This document shows, one piece after another, positions 37,401 through 51,676 of a stretch of 64,000 nt of DNA. This DNA is from Phoebastria nigripes (lineage: Eukaryota; Chordata; Aves; Procellariiformes; Diomedeidae). The position numbers and the translations under genes were made by a program. Where the stretch lies: assembly GCA_035582835.1 (NCBI GenBank), contig JAYKAV010002453.1:186001-250000 (forward strand), given 5' to 3'. Below the pieces are notes generated by a model, which worked only from the letters and a program-made list of their open reading frames with translations, did not search any database and had not been told where the DNA came from. How positions within the stretch are numbered: position 1 is the stretch's first letter; each line of letters opens with the position of its first letter.

Positions 37401-38265
37401 GTATCACTAGATAGATCTAGAAATAGTAAATTACGTGATAATTAATCACTAGATTGCCTGATTATTTCCATTATAAATTATTCCAAGGAAGTAACTATTT
37501 AAAACATGTATCTATTTATTATGTATTTGCTTATGACTTTAATAGATAGCGACTGAGATAATTTTTGGTTATTTGTAAGTAAGAATCAAATGGTGTTGAA
37601 GAATAGTTGCTTGTGGAGACACTGATCAACTATCTGTAGGCCTGGTAATAAACTGTATTTCTTTATTCAAAATTGTATTCAAATTTTTGAATGGAGCTTG
37701 CACTTTCAATTTTTTTTTTTACACCTTCAGCAGAACAGGGTCCTGAAACATTTTATTTTCTTCAAAGTTACATACATAGTAGCTTGCTATGGTTGAGGTG
37801 CTGCATGCTTAACATTTATTCACTTGAAAAGAGCTTGAATCTATATAGCTGAAAGAGCTCTGAAAATAAAAGTGGGATTTTCAAACAAAGGGTCAAGTTT
37901 AACACTGGTGTGAATGGATATATTTTTACAGATTGTCATCTGAAGTGGTCCAAAAGTTGCCATGACCAAAGGGCTTTTTTTTAAAGATACCTTTTATTTG
38001 TTTGGGGTTTTTTTATTTTTAAATTTCAAACTAATTCAAAGCTAATTTGAGATTTTTTTTTTTTGCCCCTTTCAGCAGAGACCCAATTCAAAAACCAGTG
38101 AGACTGATGTGGAGGGCTGTGTTATGCCTATACCTAAGGGAAATAAAACCAGTTTGTATTTCTTAGCCAAATTACAAGCTCCTACAATATATTTGCCATG
38201 AAAATCATCTTCATAGTTGAAAGCAGAGGCCCAAAATTGAATCAGTGTATTGTTCTAATCATAAT

Positions 38266-38281
38266 GATCTAATCTAATCTA
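38266..38281. repeat. Short TCTAA array
   Basis: Three near-consecutive ATCTAA units (gatctaatctaatctaaatg) form a minor pentameric tandem repeat. Confidence 0.7.
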
Positions 38282-39939
38282 AATGTAAATAAAACATCAA
38301 TCTGTCAATGCGTCCAAAGACATTTTCAAAGAAAGTGGCGTGGAAATTCAGACCCCGAGAGCTGTCAAGTGGCTGCCCTGTGTTTGCTCCCAGCCAAACT
38401 CTGTGTCCTTCCCTCCACCCCCAGCCCACTGCAAACAGGGTGCAAACATGGTCTGCAAGTGCAAATGGTGGGAAAGCAGTATTTTTCCTTTGTCATAGTC
38501 AGGATCACAGAGATATGAGAGCACAGACATTTCACAGTCAACCTTTGAGCAGAACCCATTCTGCAACCCAGAGCATGCAAGCCTAGGAGTAAAACCCCCT
38601 CTGTGTTTTTCAATTTTTATGCCCAAAACCACCANTGATTTTCATACTGCAACAGAGAAATGAGCCACAGTCTTGAAAGTAAGATTCCAGGGTACTCACT
38701 GCTACACCTTATTCTCAGTCAAAATGGCTGCATAAAGTGCAGGTGCCCAGTATTAAGTGTAATCCTGTAGTAATTTTAGGACATATTTAAGCCTTTGACT
38801 ATTTTTAAACCGTAATATTTAAAAAGGGGACAGTGACATTGCAGAGATATTAAATGCTGAGTGCTACTGGAGGTGTAGCCCCAGGCACTGGGAACAACTG
38901 TCCTTCAAGGTTAAAGTATCTTTCCAGAATGCTGAAAGAGTATCCTAGGAAATCTTTAAAAAATAGTTTTTTGCAGAATTAACGTCTATGTTAATTGTGA
39001 GACAGAGAATGTTTACCTCACAGTAACAGAGTGTGTCAATATGACATTTAGTACTCTAATTTTTAAAACCTCTGTTTCAGTTTTATTTCTGTTTGCTCTA
39101 GAATTATGACTAANAGTTGTATGTTCAGAGAGTTAATTTATGGATGCAAGATAGGTCTGAGATATTTGTACTGGAGTGCAAGGTTCATAAAGTCATACTA
39201 TCGCCAATATTAACTTGCAATAAACTCCTCACAGAAACAGCAATGTATGCCCATCTTGATGAATTTGCTCACCTGTTCTCTTTCAAGATGGATTTTTTTT
39301 TTTTTAACCGGAAGTTTCTTCTTGGTTAAGCAGAGGTGAGAATTTAATCACCCCCATGCAAGGCCAACTCACTCCATGATCAGACAGAGCATGCCAACGT
39401 GCCAGCACAGGCAGAAGGAGCCCATGTCACCATTTTTTAAAAACAATTTATGTAGAAAGGTAATAGTGTCAGGGAGTAAGCCAAAGTAAGTAAACATGTC
39501 CTCCCACAGAGTGTATAGAAAGAACAAGGGTGTCATATCTGTTCATGAACTCCCTGGAAAAATGCATTAAAAAACCCAGAAAACCTCTTTCAGTTTGGCA
39601 GACCAAAGCCTAGGAGTCCCAAGTCACAGCCTGTCAGGTCTTTTTGAAAATTAGCTTGAATCTCTCTTTTCCTCAGTAATTTCCACAACGTTATTTGCAA
39701 TTCTGTTTGTGTTTCTATACCCCACACTACATAATTTATAACAGCACATTATGAATTGTGAACAGTAACACATAACTGCCTTTTACCTAATGTTCTACTT
39801 GCAATCTACTTCTGATATGCAGTGAAAATGGCCATTTCCAGATATCAAAACACAGACTAAAAGTAACAAACTTTTTAGCCCTCATCCAGTGAGCAATCAC
39901 TGATCAAGGACAACCCCTGGAGCCCCTTACTTCTCCTGC

Positions 39940-39969
39940 CTGGTGTTGTACTGGTGTTGTACTGGTGTA
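39940..39969. repeat. 11-bp tandem repeat, 2.7 copies
   Basis: CTGGTGTTGTA is repeated exactly at 39940-39950 and 39951-39961. A partial third copy, CTGGTGTA, follows to 39969. Confidence 0.92.
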
Positions 39970-42900
39970 CAGGATTACTCACTTTTTGCCAATGTCCAGT
40001 GGCTGATTTCAACAAGGTCTGGTTGGCAGGAGGTAGGACACCATTTCCAAGCACAGGACACACCACTCACTTCCAGGACAACGGCATTCCCACCTTGCTA
40101 GCCAGATCACTCCTATTTGTAATTTGAGGTTTTATTCAAGGGAGGAGCAAAGCAGGTGAGAGGCTGGTGGTGAAGATGATGTCCTCCACCTGCTGTATTT
40201 GTGGGTTTTCTGAGTCTTTCTCTGAAAAAGAGAGGAAACTGAAGGGAAAAGGGGAATTTTACTCATACGTGTGTGGTACATAGTGCTGGTTTCACAGGGA
40301 GGAGTTGAAGGTCTTGCATACTTATTTTACAGAATTTTTATGATGACCCTAAAGATGATTGTGAGAGACAAAGCAGCACAGTAGGGATGATCTTATACAT
40401 TTTGGCATACTTTTTCTTATTATAAACTCCGTGAGGGGAAAGGCTGTTATATTTCTCCCTGTGGTCAAACCTCGCGCCCCTCTAAGAGGTAAGGTGTAGA
40501 GGGAACTGACAGAAATCCCAACCTATCATCATAAAGATATCCATAGGCTACAACAGAAATGCTGGTCCTCTTCGTGATTAAGGACTATGCAATCAGTGGT
40601 CAAACTCCTCATTCCCTGGGCTTTTTGCCCTTCCCCGATCTCTCCACCAGCTGCCCTTCTGCATCCTACTGTAGTCATTTATCTCATACTCTGCAACACT
40701 GACTGGTAAAAATAACTCCCTGCACCCTTCCGTGCTTCCAGAAGGTGAGTTACTGTGCTGGTTATACACTCACCCATAAGTCACCCCACGGGGGTCTCCC
40801 ATAACGTAGGAGCATACGTTTGTCATACCCTAGTATTAACTGCATGAAACAGTTAAAAGATATTTTTCTGCCAGCACTGAGATGAATTCAATGTTTTACT
40901 GTGCCACAGTACCACAAGAAGTCACCTCCATTCACTTTCTTTACTCCAGTGGGGAAGGTACAGGGTTCATCTCATATTGTGCAAGGTATTGTGCACTTTG
41001 TATTTACAGGACATCTGAGAAGGCAAGATTTATTCTTCTGTGTATCTGTCTTAGAGCATAAACTACAACAATGCTGGGAAATATGCACATAACTTAGAGG
41101 CATTGAAATATTCTTTTGATATCCTGAGCTGAAGCCAATATCTATGAATTGCTACATGAAGAGAACGGAGGCAGAACTGCAGTCAGCTGCAGCTCTCCAC
41201 CACCCATGCCGTTCCTGCCATCTCACCCGTCCACACGCCTCTACCAAAAGGGGCTTGCTTTAAGCTCATGGATCTTTATTAAGATTTTTATTCTGAATAT
41301 CTCTACAGCTGTATACACCTATAGCTGTGGAAGCATGATACAGACAGCAGCTTTTGGGATAATTATACTCTACTCGAAATTACGGCTTATGGCTTATACA
41401 AACATCTTCTCACAAGACCTGTCAAAAAATTACAGATTATTTGCTTATAAATGAATGCTTCAACATTTAGAAACTCTTACACAAAAACAGTATTTGAGCA
41501 TTTTGTTCCATCAGATGCCTAAATTTATTCTTAGCAGTTTTGATTTTTATCTGTTCATTGAATCAAGAAAATATGTAGGCAAGATAATTACTTTCTAGGA
41601 AGTAACAATGTCCAAAATTAATGTAACGGCGATGGTAAAAGACAGTAAAAGATGTTACTGAATAAAGCCAAGCTGATCTACATGGTGAAAGTAATCAACT
41701 GTTAATGCAGCTTGGTTTTAATTCTCTGCTTTCTTAATCTAATCCTTTTCTTGTCAACTGAAAACTGATGCAAGTGCTCAGGGTGCAGAACTGGAACTGT
41801 CAGCACCATTCAGATACAAAGCCAAACCTCCAGAGTTTGTGGGGGTTTGAGTGTGGGTTTACTATGGTATGACTATAACTTGCCTTTCAGTTTAGAAGAA
41901 AAAGTATATAAGCTTTATGTTTCCCATTAGCAATGGGTACCTGACCTTCAAATAATGTGAAACTTCCTTTATGAAAATTGCCTTCTACAGACCAGCTTTT
42001 CTGTGCGTGCCCTCTGTGGCAATAAAACTGTAAAACTAAATGCGTGACTTCTGTGCACCTCATACCTGCCATACGCACAACAAAATGCAGCCAGGATGGC
42101 AGTCTCCCAGACTTCTCTGATGGTCATATGCTTCCCAGAGAGGCTGCCAGGTGCTTTCTGGCCTCAGAGGACCAGAGGATCTCCTCTGCCCACAGCCTAG
42201 AGGAAAGTCCCATTTCTGGATGCCAGCATGATGCTAGCACTTGCTTAGCCCTGTCACGGCTGGGTGAAGCTGGGCCATTCTGGTAGCCATCTGTGGGTTT
42301 TAAAGTTTCCACCAGTATCAGGCAAATGATAAGTGGGGGGAGTCATGATACCCATTCTGGACCTGGGCATGTAATTCTGCTTATGTCACGATATGCAAAG
42401 TATATCTTAAAATAAATTAAGGCTCCTAAATATTTTGTGTACCTCAGATAATTTCAACTAAAATCTCAACAGAATTTGTGTTACACTAAATTGCAGTAAT
42501 TCAATCCCTTTAGTTTAAATACATTGATTCTACATAAACCAATGGAAGTACCATCAGGGTGTAAAATTATATGCTCAGGCAAATGATAGTAATATTAGGC
42601 CTGAAAAAAAAGGTACGATTTGAACAATGACAAATCTAGGTTTATGCTATATTTACATGAGTGTGCTGCATGTTTCATTGTCTGTACAATCAAAATGATA
42701 AATTGGTAGCACACTTTGGAGATCTATTTGAGTAAAGAACCCCATATTGTTATAAGCTTATCTTCATGGTCAGTGAATAATTTTATACTTACTGTCACAC
42801 TAAAATTAAATCCTCTATAATATTGTAACTCTCAAGTGCAGGGGTGTTGCTGTTCTTTATATTCCATGCTGACCAAGTAACAGGATTGATTGCAGCTATA

Positions 42901-45654
42901 AATTAATTTAACTGAAACTATAAACTGATTTTATAGTTCACATGACAGATCNTTGCATTCCTTACAGAGTGCTCTGTACAACACAGTAGGATACAGTGCT
43001 GGCAGTAATCAACTACAATACATATTCCCAGGCCATCGTACAATTCTNATTTTCTTGTTTATGTATTTCTATNTGTTCTTGACTGTATTTTAAGGCNTCT
43101 CAGTCCCCTCTTAGCTCTGTTAAAAGCTATGATGCTGTTTATGAGTCACAGTTTTCTCCCAAAGCACATAAAATAGATGAAAGGCTCCCCCACAGGACTT
43201 CAACTGACCTTGAATTTAATGAGTAGTGGCAAGAAGGGATTACTCTGATAAGAAAGCTTTATTGAAACAGTTTAAATAGACTTCTTTGGCCCAGTACATC
43301 GTAACATGACATTGAATTTGTAGTGTACCAACAGTGTATTAGCTGTTGTTTGTATATCTCCTCTGTCTTGATGGAAGGATATATGGAGCTTGACACTTTT
43401 TTTTTGTTTAAACGTTTTTTCAACAGTGTAACTCTACTTATCACAGGAGAAGCTAANCCCAGAAAATCTGTATCAGATTATCAATCATAAAACCCCACCA
43501 TTTTAAACTCTAGTGGAGCCTGGAGGATTGAGAAATCGCTGAGTATGTTACATTGCTGCTTTACATATATTATGATAACAGTGTCAGCTCTATTCCAGAC
43601 TTAAACAAGTAGCAGAAGCCTTTGTTTGAACTGAACACTAAATACTCTTCCTTGTGAACAAGTTCATTTTCTTTTGTTGTGCAATTTTCTTTTCATGGAA
43701 TTATTTGCACTGCTATGCTGCAGGGTTTCTGTCAAAGAATACTGGCAAACCAAATAATTACCTTTTTTTTTGCATTTCTTGGTAGCTGACACATGCTCTT
43801 AGAATTCATTCCTTGCTCTGAAGGCCCAATACAAAACCATCTGAACTGGCACAAGCTCTTAAGCATTTGTTAACCTTGAGGCACTTTTAGGCATATGTTA
43901 TTGCTGTTTATATTCAAGATATTAAAAGTAGTTTAGTAGACTGCCATAAACCAGGGGAACATCCATCTGTTTAATGGTATCTTTACTCAAAACAGAACTA
44001 AAACCAAAAAAAATTGTTTGATAATACGAGCTTCTTTAAAAAAATAACCCACAACAAAATTCCCTTAAGCCTGCTCTCTTTACAGCAACTGTTTAAAAAC
44101 AGCCTCTATTAGCTTTTCAATTTCACAGTAAAAACATCTAAAAGCTTACTGTCAAAAAGAAGTAGTTTCAGCAGGATACATACTGATTCATACTCCTAAG
44201 AATCCCTATTAGCCGACTTCTGATCCTATTTCTGAGCCCTGTACTCAGCAATAGTGATAGTAAAGTATGTTCGGGCATGATTTATCTTCACATCTGATTA
44301 GCCATTGCTGTACTCAGAACCTGATAGTTTTTAAACCTTACCTACTTGAAGAAGAAACAGCATGTATTAGACATGGTATAAATGGTGGTATAAATGCCGC
44401 AGGTGGTATGAACGTCTCCGTTGATGAGGTGTTGAACCTAGGATTTTGGGATGAAAGATTTGATTAAGAGTTATTTGTTTATTTNAAATTGTATTAAGTG
44501 GAAAAAAGTAATTTTCTAGGGAATGTATTTGTCATGTTTTTGTTTATTCTTTCATTTAATAATTTAAATGTTTAGTAAAATAATAGCCTGTGTCAAAAGT
44601 TTAAGTCTGACTACAGTAGATGATAACCTCAAGTCTGCCTTGGTAATGAATCAGAATGGCTTCTATGCATATAAATAAGACTTTGATGACTGCATGTGTT
44701 GCAAACACTGATTAAAACTATAATTAAAGCTAGCTGGAAAAGCTGAGGTGGACTAATTTTAATCTTGAGATAGTCTGAACTCACATTATAATGATAAAAC
44801 AAGAAAAAAAGGGTGAGGAATAGAAGAGCGCAGGCCAAGGAAAGCCATCTTCTCCCTCCTCCTTTTGCTAATGCACAAGGAAAGAGAGGGTCTCCTAGTT
44901 TTTAAAGGCTACTTCCAATCTTTTTACAAATGTATTCAGGAAATATCTTTTTTGTGAGAGCAAAGAAAGAACAGATGCAAAATATGGGTGGCTGTTTCTT
45001 AGATGAGCACTGCTAGGCTTCAGAGCCACCCCCGAAGTACGTTCAACTGTCCTCCTGTGGGGCTTCATAGCCACCGCAACGTAGACACCAAGGACAAGCT
45101 GAGGAGCTGATCTCTGCAGGTCCTCTCAGGAAACAGNAAGGGGCAGTTTCAGTCTCCCCTCTGCCAACAGAAGGCATTTTGGCGGTCTGACTCCTAACCC
45201 ATCCCAAGTGTTAGCCCACACCAGTGCNGCTCAGTGCTCTGCACCGTCCGCAGATACTGGCAGGCATCACTGCCTATCGTGTTGGTGAGGGACTTCTTTA
45301 TCTTAGCCTCCACTTTTTTGTCTCTACTCCCCTAAGATCAGGTGACTCATTTTTCATATGTGAAAAGCTGAAAACCTGGAGTGCAATGTACAGCAAATAG
45401 AGGAAAAAATACTGGTACAAAGAGTTGCAAGTTGGTCCAGTCAGAACACCCTCTGAAATGTGAGTCAAGATCTGTCTTTGCTATGTATTGGACCTAAAAG
45501 CCTGTGTGTTTGAACTGCAACCCCACAAGATTTGAAGGTTGAGCAGAGGTCAGTACTTGCTCATAGTATTTCTTAGAAATCCAGTGACCTTCAAGTAAGC
45601 GAAGGAGACAACCACACACTCAGCAATTAACTCAATGAGCTTTATATATGTGCT

Positions 45655-45688
45655 GGGGGGGAGGGGAAAAAAAAAAAAAGAGAGAAAA
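45655..45688. repeat. Homopurine tract
   Basis: A G run, GAGGGG, about 13 A residues and GAGAGAAAA follow one another, so 34 bases on the plus strand are all purine. Such mirror-like purine tracts can form triplex DNA in principle. The composition explains the Phe/Pro-rich frame on the minus strand. Confidence 0.85.
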
Positions 45689-45724
45689 CCTGCAATCTTC
45701 ATTGTGAGTTTGGTGAGACAAAAG

Positions 45725-46010
45725 CCTTGATGAAGGAGCCAATATTCAACATTGCTTACGGAGCACAGCAGCAAAGTCTCCCGTTTCAGAAAGCATTTGA
45801 GGAGAAGAGCANCTTATCTGAGCCCAGCAGTGACTCGCACGGAGAGAGGAAGCAAGGCTGCTGGCTCTCGCTTAGATTAAATTTCTGTTGTTACAAGGAG
45901 GAAATTTGGTGCTAATTATTTGAAAGCAATCTCTGCTGTAATTGAGTCTTTGTGAAAGCAAGAAGCTAATAATATGCATAGCTCAGGCAAAAACCAGGCG
46001 GCCCTCCTCA
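45725..46010. promoter_or_regulatory. Candidate conserved non-coding element with POU/homeodomain-type sites
   Basis: The segment has the texture of conserved vertebrate non-coding DNA: CTAATTAT at 45912-45919, GTAATTGAG at 45939-45947, and the palindrome TATGCATA at 45973-45980, related to the POU octamer. The phrase TGAAAGCAA appears twice (about 45921-45929 and 45952-45960). One N is at 45812. The frames crossing it have no family signature. This is inference from motif density only. Confidence 0.28.
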
Positions 46011-49000
46011 CATCTGTCTGCCAACCTGCGTAGGGCAAGGAGTAGCTGCACGTCAGGTCAAGCACTTCATCACCACCATCCAGACCCCTATGCCTGGCCA
46101 AACACTCCCATCTTGTGGCAGAGCAGTTCCCACCAAAACTCACCTTACTGCATCAACCTGCACAGGGAAAGCCAATAGCGCTGCCTGATGCTGTGCCAGT
46201 AACGACTCTCCTCTGTCAGAGACTGGTTCTCATGCTTCATTTAGATAGTCATCGGTAAAATATTTACTGCAGATGACTAACATCAAGAATAACGGGAAGC
46301 AGCTTCATATCCTTGGGAACACATTTAATGACTTGCAAAATATTCCATCNTATTATCTCATTTTACGAGGCTATGAATCCCAGTAAACAGAGCGACCCTT
46401 GAGTGATACCTTTGCTCTCNAAGCTTCTCAGCACGCAACAGTAATATTTTCTCTTTCCCAGAGATGAAGATATTGCATCGTTTGCCTTTGCAGAAAACAA
46501 GATGAAGCCTGAAATGATTTTCCACATTGCAGGATGCAGAAGTCTGTTATCTCATTCTTACCTCTTTCAGGGACATGTCCACTTTGATAAGAGGAATAAT
46601 GCAGCCTGAAATGTGTGGGTACTATAACAAGTACAGTGGAAGTAGTTATTTGCTGATCACAGCTCTTACCTTGGAGAAAAAGGGTGACTGACTAAGCCTC
46701 TGAAGCACAATGCACTGTTTAAGCCAAGATATTTTTTAACCCTTTATAAAGCTTCACATAATGAATCATTCACAATATTTTCACTACAACATTAAACACA
46801 TTAAACCAATTTTTGCTTAACAGTGNTCAATTTCAAAAACACACAAAAGTTTGGTCTAACACCCAATTTCTGTTGTTGTGTTCTTCTGCATTTGAACCTA
46901 GAGCTTGGAGTACATACCAAAGATTTATACACTTAAGGGAAAAATCACAGAATATTCCTACAGCTTTTTTAATTGTGAATTTTTTTTTTAATCCCACATT
47001 CCCATATTTCAGAGACCTAGGTCATATTTTGTGTTATGAATCTAAACTGTATCAAAGCTATTTTATTCACGTTTCTACCTAACAAGTAGTTAGGTTACAA
47101 GGTTGGTAGTGGAAATCACTATAGTTGACTGATCTCAAAAAAGAGCTATATTCAGCTGTGTATGTTTAGAGCATTTTAGCTTAAAACATCACTTATTTAA
47201 GAACTCCCATTTCCTGCCTTCATTAGTAATTGAATACAAGATAAATATGTTAATCCGATAAAATGTGAGCTATCACCTGGGGGCTGGATCCTGGCCAGTT
47301 GAACTGTCACATAGTGATGCTGAAGTTAACACTATGCTGGCTGAAAGAAACAGTCTTTCCCATGCTACGGAGACCTGTTTCTACCACCCATGATTTAAAT
47401 AAGAGCTGATTTTCTAATCATTCACCACTGAAAACCAAGGGACAATGAAGTAATTTCTGCAATGGACTGGATGCCTATGAAGTATGAAAAATGTCCTAAA
47501 GAAAGAATGTAATTACTTAGAAAGATGCTCCTCCTAGAATGAATGGAGCACTGGCCAATTTCCATGCTGAGATCAAAATCAGAGCCAACATTAATGTGCT
47601 AAGCATGCTTTACAAAGCTATTGTAGGAAAAAATACTGTGCACGCAGAACAATTAGTTGTATCTTAGCAGGGTTTTTTTGTTTGTTTGNTTGNTTNGTTG
47701 GTTTTTTAAAAATAGTAGAAACTGTGACACTTACAGATTAATTCCTTTTGCCAGGATTCAGGTTTTTTTAAAAAGTTTGTTTTAAAGAAGACAAGCTAAT
47801 AGAAGCGTAGTTACAGCTTCAGTATGAAGTCATCCTGCTTTTTTCCTGGGTCAAAAATGTCTGTCTGATGTCTTTAGAATATGAGTNTCCAGAGATGTAG
47901 AGAGATATATGATGGTTTAACTACTTGACCTCAAGTACATAAAAGATTTTCCAAACACATTTTAAACTCTCTTAATAAAGAAATCCCAGGATTAATAATG
48001 CAAGATATTTAGACAGAGAAGAGCAATTATATGTCACATTACGGGTAGAACTAAAACTCCCTGAGGTTGTACAAATGTCTCTGAAATACAGCATAGCAAA
48101 ATTCATGAGGATATGTCACTTTATCAACACTTACTTAAAATTCTTTGCCCAACACAGCTATACCCTTGTTACCTATGAATAACGTGAATATTCCTAACCC
48201 ACTGCAATAAAATTGTTGTATAATAACGTATAATGAACTGTCATCAGATAGTTAATATTATAAAGCTCTTATGTGAAGCCCAGACATAAGGACACTAAGG
48301 TGATAGCAAAAAAAGTCAAATGGCTTTTTTTTGGGCCAAACTCCAGGGAAGCAGAACTTAAAAAAGCCTAGTATATCAATAATATCTCTGGGAGACATCT
48401 GCCAGCTTCAGCGAAACCCAAGATTTGCAAATCTCAGAGAAGTCTGATGAAGACCTTCAATTTACTTACGAGGAGGCAGACTACTGTAAAGGCGCACGTG
48501 TTGTCTCTGCAAAGCTACCCATCTGCCACCTGTCCCTTTCCAGCTCTCTGCCCACCCAGCTCCCATATGCTCTATCCTCTTTCTTATTTCCAGGCTGTTT
48601 TCCTTGCTAGTTTATTCTCTACAGATTTTGTTTAAATTGCCATCTAGCTCCTTTCTTTCAATTTTCCATGCATATCCTCTCCTCCCTTCCCTGAATTTCT
48701 TCTTATTTTTCCACCTTAATTTTACTGCTCCAGACTCAGCGAAACTAGCTGTCTTTTGAGGTGCTTCTTGGGGCCTCCTGGATTTTAGCCCTCTTCTTCA
48801 AACTGGTTTCTTCCCTTTGCAATTTCTGTCCTGTCCTTTCTCTTTGCTTTTTTCCCGTCTGTCATCCTTTGGGCTTGGTTATCTTCAAANATTTCCTGAT
48901 GGGAAAGAGTTTTGGAACATTACCATTTAGTTCGTTGTCCAGGAGACACATTTAACTCCTATGCAGTAAGGGCCAGACAGAGGAAACCTTTCTGTTCCAG

Positions 49001-50220
49001 AAAGGCTGTTCCCCAAGATTGCCCTGCAGACTTGAACACTTGCGAGAGGACCACAGACGCATAAGAACAGCAGCAGAGGAACCGGTCAGCTTGGCAGATG
49101 AACATACAATTTCTAATACAACCTCAACTGAAAGACCCCAGATCATCCTTTCTTAAGTTCCTTTTTTGTCAACTTGTCTCAGTTCGGTTGAGCAGCCAGC
49201 ACCTTTTTCAAGAAATAATGACCAAACAGCCATGGAAAGAGGATTGCTTTTACCGTAACATTCCTCCTTTCCGTTTCCCTGGCGGAGGGACCTGCCAGGT
49301 TGGCAGGTAACCTCATGCACACAGTCACGTGTCCTTTCCCTCTCTGAACAAGATTAAGATTTTATAATCTCGCTCTACGTGATAACCCTGTCTTGCAGCT
49401 CAGCAAAATCAAATCCAATTATTCACTGCTGGATTTCCAACAACCAGGAGAAAGGTATAAGTTAAACTACAGGAGCGTTATATATGTTCCCCCCAAAACT
49501 AGGAAAACTTAAACAGCCTCTACAGTCCCTTTATGGAGGTGGGGTTTTTCAGCATTTGCACAGTGACATCCAGTATAGCTTGAGAGAGACTGTACTAATG
49601 CAAACAGAAGAAAAATAACACTTTATCTAGACAGATGTTACAATGGCTATGAATTATTAGGCTACTCTGTAATTTTTTTTGATATTCAATAAAATGTTAA
49701 TTGTGAGGCTTGCTCTTCCCACTCAGTAGTAAATTGGCACCAGACAGGTAACTTGTTCGATTTCTATGAAAAGAGGACTTTTAAAGATATCCGTCACAGA
49801 CAATTGCCACTTGTAGGAGGCCACCAATTTCTTCAGAATTGCTTTCTTGCAACCTCCAATGTCTCCTCTTATTTAACCAAGCTTGGTCTATTCCATTAGG
49901 AGAACTTTTAGGTTGTCCTGTGCTTTTCCACAGGATAACCATGAAGGGGAGCAGCCCTTCCATGGAGACTTTGTGAGAAGCACTTGACATCAGTCAGCAC
50001 TCTTGAGAACCAGATCTTTCTCCTAAGGAGACCTTCCAGGTAGACTCTGTTACACAAATATCTGCTTATGCGTAGAAAGGTTTTTAAAGTGTCTCTGTAG
50101 GTTATATTTTAGAGAATTTTTCTCCCTTCCACCAATAAGAAACCACTAGAAATTAATTATAATTGCTTATGGGCCTAAGAAACAGGTCTTCACAAACACA
50201 AGTTCCTATAGTCCCAGGTA
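46011..50220. other. Unique AT-rich DNA with a T/G tract and many N bases
   Basis: No gene or named repeat is visible. Frames reach 90 codons at most. A T/G simple tract with three ambiguous bases lies at 47667-47707. A CACGTG E-box core occurs near 48495-48500 inside otherwise unremarkable sequence. Confidence 0.5.
47667..47707. repeat. (TTTG)n tract with ambiguous bases
   Basis: Repeated TTTG units contain N at three positions near 47689-47696. The ambiguity probably reflects slippage or allelic length difference in the repeat. Confidence 0.8.
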
Positions 50221-51310
50221 GCCAGAACCATGGTTTTGATTAACACTAAGTTACTAATTAAAATCAGCCAATCTTAAATGCTCTTCACCACAGGCAAAAT
50301 TCAGTCTGCAGAAGAGAAATCCCACATAAAAGAGTTTCAGGAAATATGCAATTTCCAGACTAAATTGTCCAGGCAATGTGACTAGAGACATCTTTAACCC
50401 CTCCCTGTAACCCTTTACATGCCTTTCTGCTGCCTACTCTGCCTATTCTGTTACTCCGTTACTGTTCCTGATGTCAAACTCCAAGGAATTATGTGCAGAG
50501 ACTCCATTTTTAGCCATATCAGAATATTAAAGGCAGCTGTTGATGTTAAGTTAAATAATTTGCTGTTTGTTCGAGTGATTCTTGTGACTCAGATAACTCT
50601 GAAACAGAAATTAGGCTGATGACCTAGTGCTCATCACTGAATTCAAAGCAACTGTGCTAAACAGGTTTCACAAAAACGTATTTTATTAGGTTGTAATATG
50701 AAATTTAATTTCCCCCTCCGCCTTGTTTAAAGCTTCAATTTTTACATCATAGGAGGAACTTGTTCAATTTATTCCTGCCCAGCAGTGGCTAGTATGGACA
50801 TTTATTAAAGAAGTTTTGAAATATATCAGAGGAATCTTAGATCAAGAAGTAGTGTGTCATCAAAGGCAGAAGTTTCTATTCAGTGCGCCACATAAATTTA
50901 AAGCAGTATGTGCTCCCTTCAGCATTTTTCCTCCTCTTAGCTAAATAAAGTCCTTACCACTATAGATTAAAGAATAAACCTCTGACCATTTTGCCACTGT
51001 TCAGATTTACTATCATGGAAGGTGACAATTCCTGCAGATAACAGAAATTTTTAAAAATCTATAAATTTTCACAAGTTAATGTACTTTTTACAATCTAAAC
51101 AGGCTTTAGGAAAGATTTGTGCTTTCATTCTATATGGCAAATAATAATAATTAAAAAACTCTACCCATTTCATCCTTTTATTCTCATAACTTANGTGGAA
51201 TAGAATGAAAAATGATTAGCAATAGGGTTTCAGAAGCGAGCTATAGAATTCAATTGAAAATTCAAACCCTGCCGGAGGTGTTAATGGGTAATTAAATATT
51301 AAAAATAATG
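50221..51310. promoter_or_regulatory. Candidate conserved non-coding stretch
   Basis: Two short sections stand out. At 50236-50275 there is TTGATTAACAC, then ACTAATTAAAATCAGCCAATC, combining a homeodomain core with a CCAAT box. At 51245-51300 there is GAATTCAATTGAAAATTC with short inverted arms, then AGGTGTTAAT (T-box-like) and GGTAATTAAATATT. The sequence between is AT-rich and unremarkable. The call rests on motif clustering only, and AT-rich DNA yields such motifs by chance. Confidence 0.22.
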
Positions 51311-51615
51311 TAATTCCATACTCTGTGGGAATAGGTCTCTTTCAGCTTCAGGTTCTCATTGGAACTATTTATGTTTTGCTCTTCATCCCAAAAATGCATG
51401 CACTCGATATTTATCTGTTCTTGTTTTAATCACCAACTTTCCCTTGCAGCAAAACATTACTGAAACACTGTACCTGTCATGCATTGCACAGCACCAAATC
51501 AAGTGGGTTATGAGTATCTGACAGTGATCTGATGCTTCTAATTTGTCAATCAAATGTGCAAGCTGTGACAAAAATCAGACATCTTTTGGAAAGTGGAAAC
51601 GTTGGGAAGCTCAGT

Positions 51616-51676
51616 CTTATTTATATAGTTACTTATATACTTATAGTACTTATATACTTACTTATATAGTTACTTC
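51616..51676. repeat. Degenerate ACTTATATA tandem array
   Basis: Sixty bases are built from ACTTATATA, TTATATAGTTACT and ACTTATAG words. TTATATAGTTACT is exact at 51621-51633 and 51662-51674, and ACTTATATACT is exact at 51631-51641 and 51648-51658. This is a small AT minisatellite. Confidence 0.88.

Larger units (their letters stand above)
34467..45630. other. Long unique AT-rich stretch, nothing recognised
   Basis: Eleven kilobases hold no nameable gene, RNA gene or transposon. Frames reach at most about 100 codons (41149-41454). Minor tracts are an A run near 35891-35902, a TCTAA triplet array (38266-38281), an 11-bp-period array (39940-39969) and T runs near 37710, 38055 and 39293-39305. 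Ambiguous bases become frequent from 42952 onward. Confidence 0.5.
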
